NCBI GenBank assembly: GCA_022264855.1
Contig: JABYQU010000004.1
Coordinates: 744,001 to 808,000 of the forward strand
DNA from: Lenzites betulinus
Lineage: Eukaryota; Basidiomycota; Agaricomycetes; Polyporales; Polyporaceae
Direction of reading: 5' to 3'
Length of the DNA stretch: 64,000 nucleotides
Position numbers and translations under genes: made by a program. Each line of letters starts with the position of its first letter. The first letter of the stretch is position 1. Shown here in pieces: positions 1-11,551 of the stretch. The notes below the pieces were generated by a model that did no database searches, was not told where the DNA came from, and saw only the letters and a list, made by a program, of their open reading frames with translations.

Positions 1-109
1 GGAACGCGTGACTTGTGCCGGTCGCTGACTGACTGCGCCTCCAACTGGAAAGGGGAGAGAGCTTCTCCCAGTATTATCTGATAACTCCCACTCCTTCTTG
101 TCGTCCACC

Positions 110-2086
110 ATGTTGTCCAGAGTCTCAACACGGTCCGGGAAGGCCCTTTCGTGCTCGGCACTCCGGTCGGCGGTCTCGCGCACCGTTGTAAAGGATGGGC
201 GCAGGTCCTTCGTTCAACCGTCCAGCGCTGACCGGGCCAGCGTTGTGGATGTTCCCTCGTCGTACCAGGAGGACACGGCATTTGCACCCAGGGTCGGTGA
301 GTATGCGGTTGACACGGCAAGTCATCACAAAGCATATTGAACTATGTTTTTAGACATGTTTGGCTTCAAACTAGAGGCAACCCGCCGGGAGGGGGGCCTG
401 TCTGAGAAAGCCCGCCCTATCTACCTCGACATGCAGGTCCGTCGTCTCAAGCGTCGTTGTAGTCGTTCTCACTCATCATATTACAGGCTACCACCCCTGT
501 TGACCCTCGGGTCCTCGATGCAATGCTACCATTCCTTACCGACCAATACGGTAACCCCCACAGCCGGACACACGCATATGGATGGGAGGCAGAGAAAGCC
601 GTGGAAGACGCGCGCAAGGTGTGTGACGCACGGTTTACGCTCAGCCAGGATACTGACGAAATCCGCAGCACGTCGCAGATCTCATTGGCGCTGACTCCAA
701 GGACATCGTCTTTACCTCTGGCGCAACGGAGACCAATAACATGGCCATCAAGGGCGTAGCCCGCTTCCACAAAGAGAAGAAAAAGCACGTTATCACGACC
801 CAGACCGTACGCTACATTATTGCACGTATGGGGACTTACTCACTCTTCTTTGTAGGAGCACAAATGTGTACTCGACTCTTGCAGGAAGTTGCAGGAAGAG
901 GGGTTCGACGTGACCTACCTTCCCGTTCAAAAGAACGGCATCATCCGCCTGGAGGAGCTCGAAGCGGCCATCCGCCCCGATACGTCCTTGGTTTCTATCA
1001 TGACTGTCAACAACGAAACCGGTGTTATCCAGCCAATCAAGGAGATAGGCGAGATTGTTCGTAAACATCGTGGTGTTTACCTTCACACCGATGCGGCACA
1101 GGCTGTTGGCAAGATCCCCGTAGACGTCAACGAGATGAACGTTGACTTGATGAGTATCTCGGGCCACAAACTGTACGGCCCCAAAGGCATCGGTGCTGCA
1201 TACGTCCGACGGAGACCGCGTGTCAGGTTGGAGCCTATCTTGAACGGTGGCGGTCAGGAGCGCGGTTTGCGCAGTGGCACCATTCCGGCTGCGCTGGTGG
1301 TTGGTATGGGCGAGGCAGCTCGGGTGGCGAAGCAGGAGATGGCGGTGAGTGCAATTTCTTCTTGGGCGGCTGTGACGATACAATCCACGCAAACTACAAC
1401 TATCTTCATTCCTGAGCATCGTGGCTGTACCTCCTGGTCTAACAGGAGGTCCTGCCAGCTTTGCAATGACGTTGCGTGCAGGGGTACTGAGCTCCGTTGA
1501 CATATAGTTCGAATGCTGCTACCTATACTGACTTGTAATGATTCCAGAGGGACCGAGTTCGCATCAAGGCGCTTTCCGACCGCCTCATCAATGGTATAAA
1601 CGCGCGCATTGAGCAAGTTGTGCGTAATGGTGACCCCAATGGGTACCCTGGATGCGTCAACCTCAGCTTCTCATATGTCGAGGGCGAAAGTCTGCTCATG
1701 GCCTTGAAGGTATATTCCTGCGTTGCCGCTCTATCCCCACAACAAAGGTGCTTACATACACTGTCAGGATATTGCACTTTCTTCTGGCAGCGCATGCACG
1801 TCTGCATCGCTCGAACCATCATATGTCTTGCGCGCACTTGGTGCCGCAGAGGACATGGCCCATTCATCGTTGCGCTTCGGTCTTGGCCGCTTCACTACCG
1901 AAGCCGAGGTCGACTACGTGATTGAGAAGATTGTCGCAGTTGTTCAGAGGCTCCGTGACATGAGGTTCGTTCCCTTGCGTTCTCTTCACACGTGTACTGT
2001 GATATTGACTGTTGCCGTGCAGCCCGCTGTGGGAGATGGTTCAAGAGGGCATCGATATCAACTCCATCGACTGGTCGCAGCACTAA
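110..2086 (+). CDS. NFS1: Mitochondrial cysteine desulfurase NFS1
   Basis: This PLP enzyme removes sulfur from cysteine as a persulfide and feeds the mitochondrial Fe-S scaffold. The ATG at 110 opens an Arg/Ser-rich presequence ([20 protein letters not shown]). Short introns follow: intron 1 has its donor at 297 and its acceptor before the exon reading EATRREGG; later exons read [20 protein letters not shown], the glycine-rich [30 protein letters not shown] and [10 protein letters not shown]. The PLP lysine lies in [12 protein letters not shown] and the persulfide cysteine in [15 protein letters not shown]. The protein ends in INSIDWSQH, the typical NFS1 tail, before TAA. It is convergent with the cellobiohydrolase gene. 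Identification is very secure; the exact ends of the small exons are inferred. Confidence 0.95.
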
Positions 2087-2591
2087 GCTTGGACACCTCC
2101 TTTACCATCTTTTTCCCCGTTTTACGACACGTTCTACGGTCCGGCAATGCTGCTCATGGTCAGATTTGTCCTCCCATGTTGTTATAGCCACTGCCACGAC
2201 ACCGTCAACAAGTCTACTACCGTACTGTATGATCCGTCTGGATATGTTCTCCGTGTACTCTATGCTTCCCTACGGAATCCAGTAATAGCTCCTAAATCAA
2301 CTTAGTCTTGCCCGCCCGCATGCTTTGGTACACACGCACACCTGTGTCTGTCCAATTATGCGCATTACCGCAGGAGCCATTGGCGAGTATTCATAGTATG
2401 TGGGCACCGCACATGCATTTTCGCATCCGTGCTCCGGTTGCACGAGCATCTCACCTCGGATCCTCTATCCTCGTAGACACTGAGAGACCACATGCGGACG
2501 ATTATAGAGAGTGAGAAAACGAGGACCCCTTAGATTTTGAGACCGGTACAGTACAGAAACTACACGACTGCGGAACCCATCGATCCCTCCT
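2087..2591. other. Convergent intergenic region NFS1 / cellobiohydrolase
   Basis: Holds the 3' flanks of two convergent genes. I see no coding structure or repeat here. Confidence 0.6.
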
Positions 2592-4253
2592 CTACAGCGG
2601 TGGGTTGGCCGCCGACACCAGGGTCTGGAAGTAGGTCTGGAACCAGGTACCAGCCTCGGGCGCGGGCGTCGTAGCGTCGGACTATTATAACACAACCGCA
2701 GTGAGCATCTCGTTCCCTCCTCGCACGCGTCGGACATAGAGGGGGGCGGACGTACCAGCGAGCATGTGCTGTCGAAGCGGGGCGAGGAGCTGTTCGAGGT
2801 ACCGTCGGACTCGCCTCCGGGCTTGACCCAGACGATGGCGTCGATGAGCGAGTTGCCGGTGCTCGTCGTCGGGCGAGTGCCGAAGCCGGCGCCCTTGATG
2901 TTGCACCAGTCGCCCCACTGCTGGCGGAGGTTCTGCTGGCCAGCACGGCCCTGGTCGACGACGAATTGCGCGGGGAAGCCAGCGGACTTGAGCATGGGCC
3001 CGAGCGCCTGAATTCGTCACCGGTTAGCATTGTACTCTCCAAGCACTCTAAGCCTAGTGATGGGTGTACTAACGTTGATGTAGTGCGACTCGTCGTAGTT
3101 GGGGTTGCCCTGGGTGATGGGGTCGGGGGAGGCGGCGGTCAAGGCGTTGTAGTTGGCGACGTCTATAGTGCCCGGTCAGCTGCATGCACACCGGGGTTCA
3201 CAGGCTAGCACTCACTGGTGGCAAGACCGCGGACGAAGGGCGACGAGTTCGCGCTCTTGAACATCTCAGCGAAGAGCTGAGCAGCAGGCGCGATGTTCGC
3301 GGGCCAGCCGAGCCAGCCAGCGTGTCCCGCATCCATGTACTGGTACACGCCGACGGACGCGAGCTGCTGGAGCGCGTACGTGACGCTGGACTTGTACGTG
3401 GCCTCCGCGTTCGCGCACTTCTGCACGTTCAGGTTCGTGACGAGGTTGGCGAGTGAGTCGGGCTCGATGACTGCAACGACGCGGACGTCGGGGAACTGCT
3501 TGATCTGCGCAACGATCTGGTCGATGTAGTCCTTGTACTTGGCCGCGCCGCCGTCGGCGATGCTGAACTCGCCGTTGGACGCCTTTGCAGCGCAGTCACG
3601 GTCGGGCAGGTCGTAGACGACGATCTGGACGAGCTGCTTCTTGCCGGTGCTCTTCTGGATAGAGTCGGCGTCGGCGAGGTACGTGCCGAGGTCGGGCACC
3701 TTTGACACAGAGTCGAGCCAGGTGAACGTGGGGATGTTGGCGATGCTCGCGGCCTTGCTCTTCAACGAAGAGTCGGTGATCGCAGCAGCGGCGCTAGCGA
3801 TCTCGCTGGCGTAGTAAGGGCTCAGGTAGATATCGAAGCCGGTGAAGGGGTTGCCAGCAGCGGGTGTACCAGAGGGGGCACTCGGTGCCGAGGTGGTGGG
3901 GGAACCGCCGCCAGGCGCAGACGTGGGGGGAACAGTGACAGGAGTAGATGCGGGTGCGCTAGCACTCCCGGGCCTGCAGGAGTAGTTGTGTTGTTGAATG
4001 TCTGCGACTCATGGAGATAGAATCAACGTACAGGCACTGCGAGTAGTAGTCGTTCTGCTTTGTGCAGACAGAGCCAGACACACAGGTAGTAGCACCCGCT
4101 GTAACAAGATCATTGTCAGCTTGCATCATCAAGCCATTTTATCGAAGACTTACTCCAGCCGATACCACCGCATTGTCCATAGATCGCCGACTGAGCGGAG
4201 GCGAGGGAAGGAACCACAGCGAGGAGGGCGAGGAGAGACGCGAACTTGGACAT
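2592..4253 (-). CDS. cel6A: Cellobiohydrolase II, GH6 with N-terminal CBM1
   Basis: Secreted exo-cellulase that releases cellobiose from non-reducing chain ends of crystalline cellulose. The ATG at 4253 starts a signal peptide (MSKFASLLALLAVVPSLASA) followed directly by a CBM1: YGQCGGIGW, an intron, then GATTCVSGSVCTKQND. A Pro/Ser/Thr/Gly linker joins it to the GH6 barrel. Catalytic signatures are present: YDLPDRDCAAKASNGE (Asp in RDC), VVAVIEPDSLANLVTN (general-acid Asp), DAGHAGWLGWPAN and WVKPGGESDGTS. The protein ends in the family-typical WFQTYFQTLVSAANPPL. Several short introns interrupt the gene. A TATA box lies about 65 bp upstream. It is an ordinary white-rot cellulase with no missing key residue; the upstream ATG at 4301 would spoil the signal peptide. 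Confidence 0.95.
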
Positions 4254-4317
4254 CTTGCGGGTACCGAGGTTTGAGAGGGCTAGGGGATCCTGCTTTTCCA
4301 TGCTCCATGTGCTCCGG

Positions 4318-4325
4318 TTTTATAT
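4318..4325 (-). promoter_or_regulatory. TATA box of the cellobiohydrolase gene
   Basis: ATATAAAA on the minus strand, about 65 bp upstream of the start codon at 4253, as in strongly transcribed fungal secreted-enzyme genes. Confidence 0.6.
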
Positions 4326-5733
4326 CGTCAGTGACAGACCACGGGCGGAGAAGGTCATCGACGGTTGCATAGCATCATGCCCGAGACCCAGAATATCCGG
4401 CGAACACCCGGGGGGACGGAACGGAAAGACGTCGGTGGAGGTCAGTTGTCGACTACTGGTTGCTCGGATGCGGGTCATGAGACTGCCAGTTCACCCGACA
4501 CTGGCCCAACATGATGGCAGGCAAGCGGCGGAGGCATTCTCGAGAAGACCCACATTCTGACTGCTTGCTCCCGGTACAAGTTCGGATAGAGCCTGACCGG
4601 ACTGAACTTGAGCACCATTTTTCCGCTCGCTTGCGATGGTGGGGGCCGCGGTCCTGTCATCCGTGCGGAATTGGACAAGGAGTCGCTCGGCTGAGACGCC
4701 TCCGCAGGTTAAGTGCTTTGCGGTCGACAGGTTTGAACTCGGCGCGAGCTCGCGAGCTCTGCGGTGGCGCTTCACCTTCGTGCCTCGCAGATGGTCCTTG
4801 GCATGGCGCGCACATCCGACGATTTTGTGATCATTCTCGCACGTTTCATCCCCGGTGCGTCATATAGGCGCCATGCCATGAGCACGGGCACACGTTTTCG
4901 TTACGTAGACGAGCATGGATGACGGGCCAGCTCACGAGGATCCGCTGCATAGCGCAGCCGTTAGCGACGTGTGTGGGTTGGGCGCGAAAGAAGACATCTT
5001 TACCTGATCTTGTGGCCTAACGGACCTCGTGACCATGAAGGCTAAGGGCTTCCGGGCGGGCGTTGAGAACGCCCGGGATCTGTAGTTAGTCGAAAGAATG
5101 GCTGTGATCAGTCCTCGTGAAGATCGCCCGTCCGTGATCAATGCTTGACGTTGCACATGCTTTTCCTGGGCTAGCATTGGGCTAAGCCCATTGGAAGCTA
5201 ACTTAGTACAGGCACATAGGAAGACACAAGAGGTGGCCCCATTAGTGAGGACACTGGTCAGTATGGTAGCCCCGATCGAAAGGTATCGAGTCAACGACGG
5301 AGAGGTGGAGGGACTGTCGGTCTGTACATGCGGTACGCCGTCACGGGTTGACATTCCCCCAGCGTTGACGAGGTTTACCGCTGAGTAGACGTGGACACGA
5401 CCCTCGAGGCCTCCCTCCACTGCACAAGCTAGCGAGCAGGCTCACCCAAATGGAGTACGGGTTGTCGAAGTAACAAGGATCATCCTCGAGGTGCAGCTGG
5501 ACTTCTCCGGGCGGAAGCACGTCCAGTTAGTGCGGGGTAGTGCGGAGCAACGAGGTTGTTCCGGGGTTGTCAGAGTGCGCTCCGCAATGCTGTACCTGCG
5601 TGTTATTACGCGAAAATGGTCGTCATTCAGTGCCGCTGGCGTGATCGAGAAATATCCGCGCGGCCATCGCGCAAGGTGTTCAGAGCAGGGCTCACGCTGA
5701 ACCAACGTATCATACATTTCCCCCACGACGGAA
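4326..5733. other. Upstream region of cellobiohydrolase; 3' flank of NECAP
   Basis: About 1.4 kb without a supported gene. It should contain the cellulase promoter. Open frames here (for example minus-strand 4932-5420) have no recognisable domain or coding-like codon pattern. Confidence 0.5.
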
Positions 5734-6649
5734 CTATCGCTTTCTGGGCGCACTAGGTGGCGGTGGCAAAAGTGCAGGAATCGCACCGCCAGAGGAGCTA
5801 CCAGATCCCCCGCCGAGCAGGTTTGGACCTGACGCGAAGGCGCTGGTAGGCTTTGACCGCCCAGGAATAGAGATGGAAAAAGTCTGGCCTTCCTTGAGGG
5901 TATAATCCTTCTTGGGCCCCGTAGGTACGTGCGGGGAAGGATCAGATGTCGCTTCGCTTGGGTTCATCCGAGCTCGCCATCGCCTAGTTGCATGATTCAG
6001 TCGCAAGCCAGCACAGTCAATTGGAAGGAGACGCACTTGGTATAATCTTGCAGTGCGACATCTAAAGCTATGGGTGAGCTCTGTACGAGTTGTTATCGGT
6101 GGTGTGTACTCACTGAAGTCGAAACTATCTGTTCGTTCGAGGAAACCCATGCCGATATAAGCCCGTCGGCCGTTGTCTTCCACGCGAACGACGAAATATC
6201 GCGAAGAGTCGAGAACCGCTTCTACGGAAGGCTTGGCGGGGTCATAGTCAGCCTTCGCAAAGACTTTGAGTGATGGGATACGTGAGGGTGACATGCAAGC
6301 AATATTATAACGGTCACGTACGTTCGCCTGTCGATGGAATGGGTCAGTCAAGTCCGATTGACAGCAGGAGCATGTATAAGCTGACCAGTGGTAGGGTCCT
6401 CGAACTGCAGTGCAACACCAGATGACCGTTCGATGATGCGCAGACGACCCTTCCATAGCGGGCTTCCCAAGTCGCCCCACTCCTGCGCGCGATGACCCTC
6501 GTTCTTCTTGAGAGGCGGGATCTTGTACACTGTTCCTCGGGCTCGTGATGAGCGCGATCGAATATATGCACAGCAGCAGCCAGCTCACCCGAAACTTCGC
6601 GGCCGATATAAAGAATGCTCTCAATTTCTTCCTCCTTGAACTCTTCCAT
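5734..6649 (-). CDS. NECAP family endocytic adaptor (adaptin-ear-binding coat-associated protein)
   Basis: NECAPs act at clathrin-coated pits and bind AP-2/AP-1 through a PH-like (DUF1681) domain. Exon 1 reads [20 protein letters not shown]. After an intron the frame gives [72 protein letters not shown] and [10 protein letters not shown], the conserved order of the family. The C-terminal part has [15 protein letters not shown] and ends in a short Gly/Ser stretch plus [13 protein letters not shown], matching the proline-rich NECAP tail. At least four introns are present. It is divergent from CSN8 across 251 bp. Identification is secure by ordered motif match. Confidence 0.9.
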
Positions 6650-6900
6650 CGTGGCGGTCACAGGGGTATGAATTGAGCTTGACGTTAAGAAGGTGAATGG
6701 AAATGCTGAAGTCGTGCGGACAGCCTCGCCTGCAGTATGGCCCTGCAAGCGCCCATAATCTACAGCCGGCACGTGGCGAAGTATCTGGGCGCCTACACGC
6801 TCGCCTACGCGCGCGCGTCCCTGAACCCGATCGTCTTCGCGCTCGACCTGCACCTCGATCCTTACTCTTTGCAAACCTCCAATCTATTGTGACCTGCAGT
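6650..6900. promoter_or_regulatory. Shared divergent promoter NECAP / CSN8
   Basis: 251 bp between two divergent start codons, so both genes must be driven from it. It contains a 51-codon plus-strand ORF (6737-6892) listed separately. Confidence 0.6.
6737..6892 (+). CDS. 51-codon ORF just upstream of CSN8 (possible uORF or small protein)
   Basis: ATG at 6737 to TGA at 6890-6892, ending 8 nt before the CSN8 start codon. It encodes MALQAPIIYSRHVAKYLGAY and then a hydrophobic, alanine/leucine-rich stretch (ARASLNPIVFALDLHLDPYS). Third positions are strikingly G/C (GCC, CTC, GCG, TAC, GAC), like genuine genes here, which is unusual for a 5' leader. I do not recognise the protein. It may be a translated uORF of CSN8, a small independent gene, or chance in a GC-rich promoter. 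Confidence 0.3.
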   Translation: MALQAPIIYSRHVAKYLGAYTLAYARASLNPIVFALDLHLDPYSLQTSNLL

Positions 6901-7923
6901 ATGACTGGCCCACCTACTCCTCCTCCCTCAAGTGCGGTTGAGATAGAAGACGCTGCTCGCACGGTGTTGCCGCCACCAGCCCAGGCCGCACCCACACCCG
7001 CACCCGCACCCGCCACTGAGCCTGTAACAGCCCCCCCTGCCGAAGCTCCTGTGGAAGAGGCGCCGCCAGGACCCACAATTGTGCCTAAGCAGCCCACGAC
7101 GTACGATCTACTCTTTCCCAGCATCAAAGAGTTAGCAAAGAACGGCAGCTTGAGAGAACTGATCGAGGTTGCGGAAAGTGGGGATCTAACCGTACGTTTT
7201 CACAAACTTCATCTTGCCTCGGGTTCTCATGAGCGTAAATAATTTATTAGGGGGAGTATCATGCTGATCCCTCACGAATGCTTCTGGTTGGCCCCTTGGT
7301 GCTCGCGTACTTGATTTCGGATGAATTGTAAGTGATGCGTCTGTGGAGGCGGACAATGTTCGCTGTACTCATCTACACATCTAGATCCGCGGCACGTCAT
7401 GTTCTGACACGGCTACCGGATAGTCTCGCGGCATATCCGTTGTCTCAGGGCCTATTCCAACTGCTAGCTTCCACCCATGAACGTAAATATCAGGATGTAT
7501 ACCGCAGAGCCGAAGATTTGCACCAATATGTTTCGCAGCCCGCTTTTTCGGAAGCGGAGCTTGGTCAGATCATGGCCGGAATGGCGACATCGTTCATTGG
7601 TCAGTATCGAGATACTAGCATGATAAGGCTGCAACTCAACGCAAAAACGCCAGGCTCCTTCCGGAAGAAGACCTTCGAACTCCTCTCCAAAGCATATACC
7701 TCGATTCCCTTGCCTCTTGCGCAGTGGTATCTTGGTTATCCAGCTGAGCAGAGCGACGAGTTCTTGAATGGTAGGCTCATGTCAGATTCTCGATACATGC
7801 AACTAAGCGTTCCCAGTTACCCTAGCAAACGGATGGAAGTTCAATCAGGATACACGAATCCTAACACCTTCGAAATCTGCATCGTCTTCGCGTGGTCCTG
7901 CATATGGTGTGCCTTCACGTTGA
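6901..7923 (+). CDS. CSN8: COP9 signalosome subunit 8 (CSN8/PSMD8/eIF3k-type)
   Basis: Smallest PCI-type subunit of the COP9 signalosome, which deneddylates cullin ubiquitin ligases. The start at 6901 gives MTGPPTPPPSSAVEIEDA and a disordered Ala/Pro segment encoded by a CACCCG/CACCCA repeat (about 6980-7030). The folded part reads YDLLFPSIKELAKNGSLREL, LLVGPLVLAYLISDEL, PLSQGLFQLLASTHERKYQD, AELGQIMAGMATSFIGQYRD and FELLSKAYTSIPLPLAQWYL, the helical pattern of the CSN8/Rpn12 family. The last exon, joined after GAATG|gtaggc, reads ANGWKFNQDTRILTPSKS and stops at 7921. The Pro/Ala N-terminal extension is longer than in animals. A frame extends upstream of 6901 without a better ATG. Confidence 0.8.
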
Positions 7924-8511
7924 TTCTATTGTGTAGAATGCTCATGTTTGCACATAGCGCAATCAACACTGCAAGCGTTCAATCTAGTAGCAGATACTGT
8001 TGCAAATCTGGAGGCCTGAAGCTAAGGCTTCGGATGGCTGCTGTCATGATGGAACAAATATACGATGTACGATATGCGGTCTGTGTTTGTATTATATGAT
8101 ATTCCTCTCTGGGCCTTCTCGACGAGGTCAAGAGCGGTCGTACTTGTACCTAGTGCGCGAGATCTCCGAACATACATCTATGGGCGCTTATGCGGCTAAA
8201 TCTCAGATCCGAGCGCGATCATGCATAGCTATAGCTCTTTGGCTCCTCTAGCTAGACGCGTTCCCGCGTTCAGTTGTGTTTATAGCTACCACATCGACGC
8301 CACCCCACTCCTCCCTAGTCTTCGTTTATTGCCACTCAGCAAGATCTTACACTTCCCCCAGTGCTAGGTTTCCCAATCCCACGCGAAAGCTCGGTGAACA
8401 CGCTTGCCACAACCTCACGAAGGCCCCACCCAATATTTCAGCCACCGACACAAATCTCATTAGACTGTGGTTTTTTTCTCTGCTTCCGCGAGCAAACTGG
8501 CGATCGAGAGT
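7924..8511. other. Intergenic CSN8 / UBLCP1
   Basis: 3' flank of CSN8 and promoter of the next gene. It is moderately AT-rich with no supported gene or repeat. Confidence 0.5.
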
Positions 8512-10210
8512 ATGAGTGATGCACACGAGTTAGAGAATGGGCCTATCGAGCACGCGACACTCGTGACGGCAGAGGTTCGTACAGGCGTATGGCCGTCTAC
8601 ACGCAAACTGAAGAGTCGTCTAGGTCGGCCACGCTGTCGCTGAAGAAGCAGAACGATGGATCCACCTACAATTTAGCTGGAGCGGAAAGCCCTTCACATT
8701 AGACATTGCTGAATCCGACCGGTGCGTGTCATTCTTCTTTGACGGCGGTGTGCTGCACGGTCTCATTACACAATTCATAGTGTGTACGACCTCAAAGCAT
8801 CCCTCATGAGTCTGACGAACGTGCCCCCCGAGCGACAAAAGATCCTAGGACTCGTGAAGGGAAAGCTTCCCACTGACGACGAGAGAATGTATGTATAAAA
8901 CGTTCTCGGATGACGTAGCTCCCGCTCAAGTGTTACTTTATCCAGCGGGGACCTCAAGCTATTGAGCGGGAAGAAATTCACCTTGGTCGGTACACCAGAG
9001 GGACACGAAATCAAGGACCCTAATGGTGAGTACTCGCATGCTTACAATGTATGTGCGCGGTATTCATGTACAGCAGAACTGGAGTTCTTGCCCGACGTTG
9101 TCAATGATCTCGATGTGGACTTCAGCGCGGACCCTGCTGCCGCCGCCGAATATATTAACGACCAGCGGAATCGCCGCCGAGTTGAACAGCACACCAAGAA
9201 GCTCGTCCCGATCCTCATCAATCCCTTACGCGAAGGAAAACGGTTGCTCGTACTCGATATTGACTATAGTAAGTGCACAATTGTCCGCTGACACCTGGGG
9301 CTGACGGAGAGAATAAGCCATCCTGGATACCAAGCCCCTTACGTCCGGCGCGTTGCCACCTCATGAATGTGCACGACCCGGGCTGCACGAGTTCCTGGAA
9401 GCCGTATACCCGCATTATGATATCTGTATCTGGTAAGTGTTCCCTTCATATCGAGGTTCGGCGTCTTACAAGCGGTCCTCTAGGTCTCAGACAAGTTGGA
9501 TCTGGCTCGAAACAAAACTCGTCGAGCTCGGCATGCTGGGCGGCATACGCAGTTACAAGGTGGGTGGGTTTACGTTTAGACCTCGCACGACTGACTGAGT
9601 ATGCGTACATGGTGTAGATCGCGTTTGGTAAGAATCGGCGTTCTTCATATAACCCATAGTGCTTATGCGTAATACCTGCTAGTATTGGACAAGACCTGCA
9701 TGTTCACCGTGTTCTCCAAAAAAGACGGACAGCCATACAAACATTCCGTAAAGGCCCTGCAGATCATCTGGAACCACTTCCCCCAGTAGTGAGTACAGCT
9801 TCAAGCGGACCGGAATACTGCAACCCATACTCATATCAAACAGTGGCCCGAGCAACACGATACACATCGATGACCTCGTAAGTATTGGCATTACTAGGCG
9901 TTTGGTATTGATCCACTCTAGCTCGTTTTGATCGTACGACTTCTTTGTGTGCAGGGAAGGAACTTTGCGCTCAACCCTGGAGAGGGATTGAAGATATCAG
10001 CCTTCAAGCACGCGCATACCTCTGCAGGCATGGCAGATAGAGAGCTCGCCAAGCTCAGTCGCTACCTCTTGCACCTTGTGGACACATACCCGGACTTTCG
10101 GAAAGCTAAACACTCGGTACGTACTGTACCCTCTCCCTGCGTGAGTCGCCCTGACCTATCGTCATGACCTGCAGAAGTGGAAAGACGTTGTAAAATCCTT
10201 GCCGCTATAG
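8512..10210 (+). CDS. UBLCP1: Ubiquitin-like domain CTD phosphatase UBLCP1
   Basis: HAD-type phosphatase that binds the proteasome through a ubiquitin-like domain and dephosphorylates it in the nucleus. The start at 8512 (MSDAHELENG) is followed by small exons encoding the UBL domain: WSGKPFTLDIAESDRVYDLK, TNVPPERQKILGLVKGKLP and LLSGKKFTLVGTPEGHEI. The phosphatase follows: GKRLLVLDIDYT split by an intron before ILDTKPL gives the catalytic DxDxT motif. Then come ECARPGLHEFLEAVYPHYDI, IWSQTSWIWLETKLVELGML and KTCMFTVFSKKDGQPYKHSV. The tail contains NFALNPGEGLKISAFKHAHT and ends in KWKDVVKSLPL at 10210. At least eight introns are present. Domain order and motif spacing match UBLCP1 rather than FCP1 or SCP. 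Confidence 0.92.
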
Positions 10211-11551
10211 TATAGCTACATAGATACCGCCCGTGCGCCGCTGCGCTTGAGCTGACCCGCCGCCAAGTTCTCACCTAGACATTGGTATACGCACAGATAC
10301 TCGCCACCTGAGGCTGGGCCAGTGAGTGTCGCACATGCTTCGTGTGTTGATTGCATGTATATTAGATTGTTCAATTGGGAATGGAACCCTCATTCGCATT
10401 CATATTTGTGGCCTGCTGCTTTTCTTGTCGGGACCGCCTAGCATGTCTAGATGTGATCAGACGTGTACAGCATAGACTATATCTACTAGCTCGTCTAGAG
10501 TCTTATAGGCTTCCGTGCGTTGTCTTGTACGGGCCATAAGAGAGATGGGATTGGGAAGAAAAGCGGCCTCGACGCAAGTATTGCCATGCAAGTTATGCAT
10601 ACAAACGGTCTCGGGTCCATGTTCTTCGATATTCCTTCCCTGTGGTCCAGCCAGGGCACGGCGACTGCGTAGCCGCTGCTGACTATCTCTTGCAGACATC
10701 TCAATGATATAACAGGTACCTCGTCTTCTGAAGAAGAACATGAGAAGATGCGGATGTAGCGTAAGTACTTGCAGAATGGCGCGGGTGCGTTCTGCTCGTT
10801 CCGGAACCGACACACCATTGTGACGGTGACGGTGGCGTGCTAGCACTGTGCTCGGCGAGCTGGGTCCATAGCTGAGCCTGTCTTGAATGGGTGATTATTC
10901 AGTGGGGTGGTAGGAAAAGGACTGTTCGCAGACGTTACGAGAACCGACGAGCGGCGGATGCCCGGAGGGCGGTGATGTGGTTATGATGAATGTGTTCCAC
11001 AAGAACGCGGAACTAATACAACGTTAACGGCTCGTTGCCTCGCACGGTCGCACAGTCATGATGACTCGAGAAGTCGCCTTCCCTGCGCAGTCTGTGGTAG
11101 AGCGGTGATACCGATAGCAGCTCTCAAGAGCTTCACGAGCTAAAAGTGACCGATAGTCTGGAAGCACTAACGTAGGGACATGTTCGCGTATAGTTTCCGA
11201 GGACCTTCTCAGCACATCAACACTCGCCAACAGTGGCGGCCGCAGACCCAGCTCTCCCGGCTTGATAATCTAGCGGAAAACAGACAGACCGCTGTCTTGC
11301 TCCACATCCTGCACTTGCTCTACACTCACATAGCTTCTGTCCTATCCAGACACACTCGGGTTTTCGTATAATCCACTGTATGATGCCGGCTATCAGAGCA
11401 CAAAGACACACGTCCCGCCACAGCAAGTATAATCCGCCCACCAAGTGGTTGGAAGAGAAGATAGATACTCCAGAGGTAGTGTGGAACAGCACGTTGGTAA
11501 TGCCACGCCGCTGAGTGTACGTAGGGCCGCGAGCATTTCTTTGTTTTTGAG
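10211..11551. other. Intergenic region, left half of duplicated block A
   Basis: No confident gene. From about 10727 the sequence is clearly similar, in reverse orientation, to 34405 and below (the region upstream of copy B). Around 10478-10505 a short stretch resembles the 3' end of the aminotransferase gene at 35520, including an identical GCTCGTCTAGAG. Confidence 0.5.

Noticed and set aside
447..1616. Minus-strand open frames across NFS1
   Set aside because: Fully antisense to well-supported NFS1 exons.
4932..5420. 162-codon minus-strand frame upstream of the cellobiohydrolase gene
   Set aside because: No domain, no coding-like codon pattern, and it lies in a promoter region.
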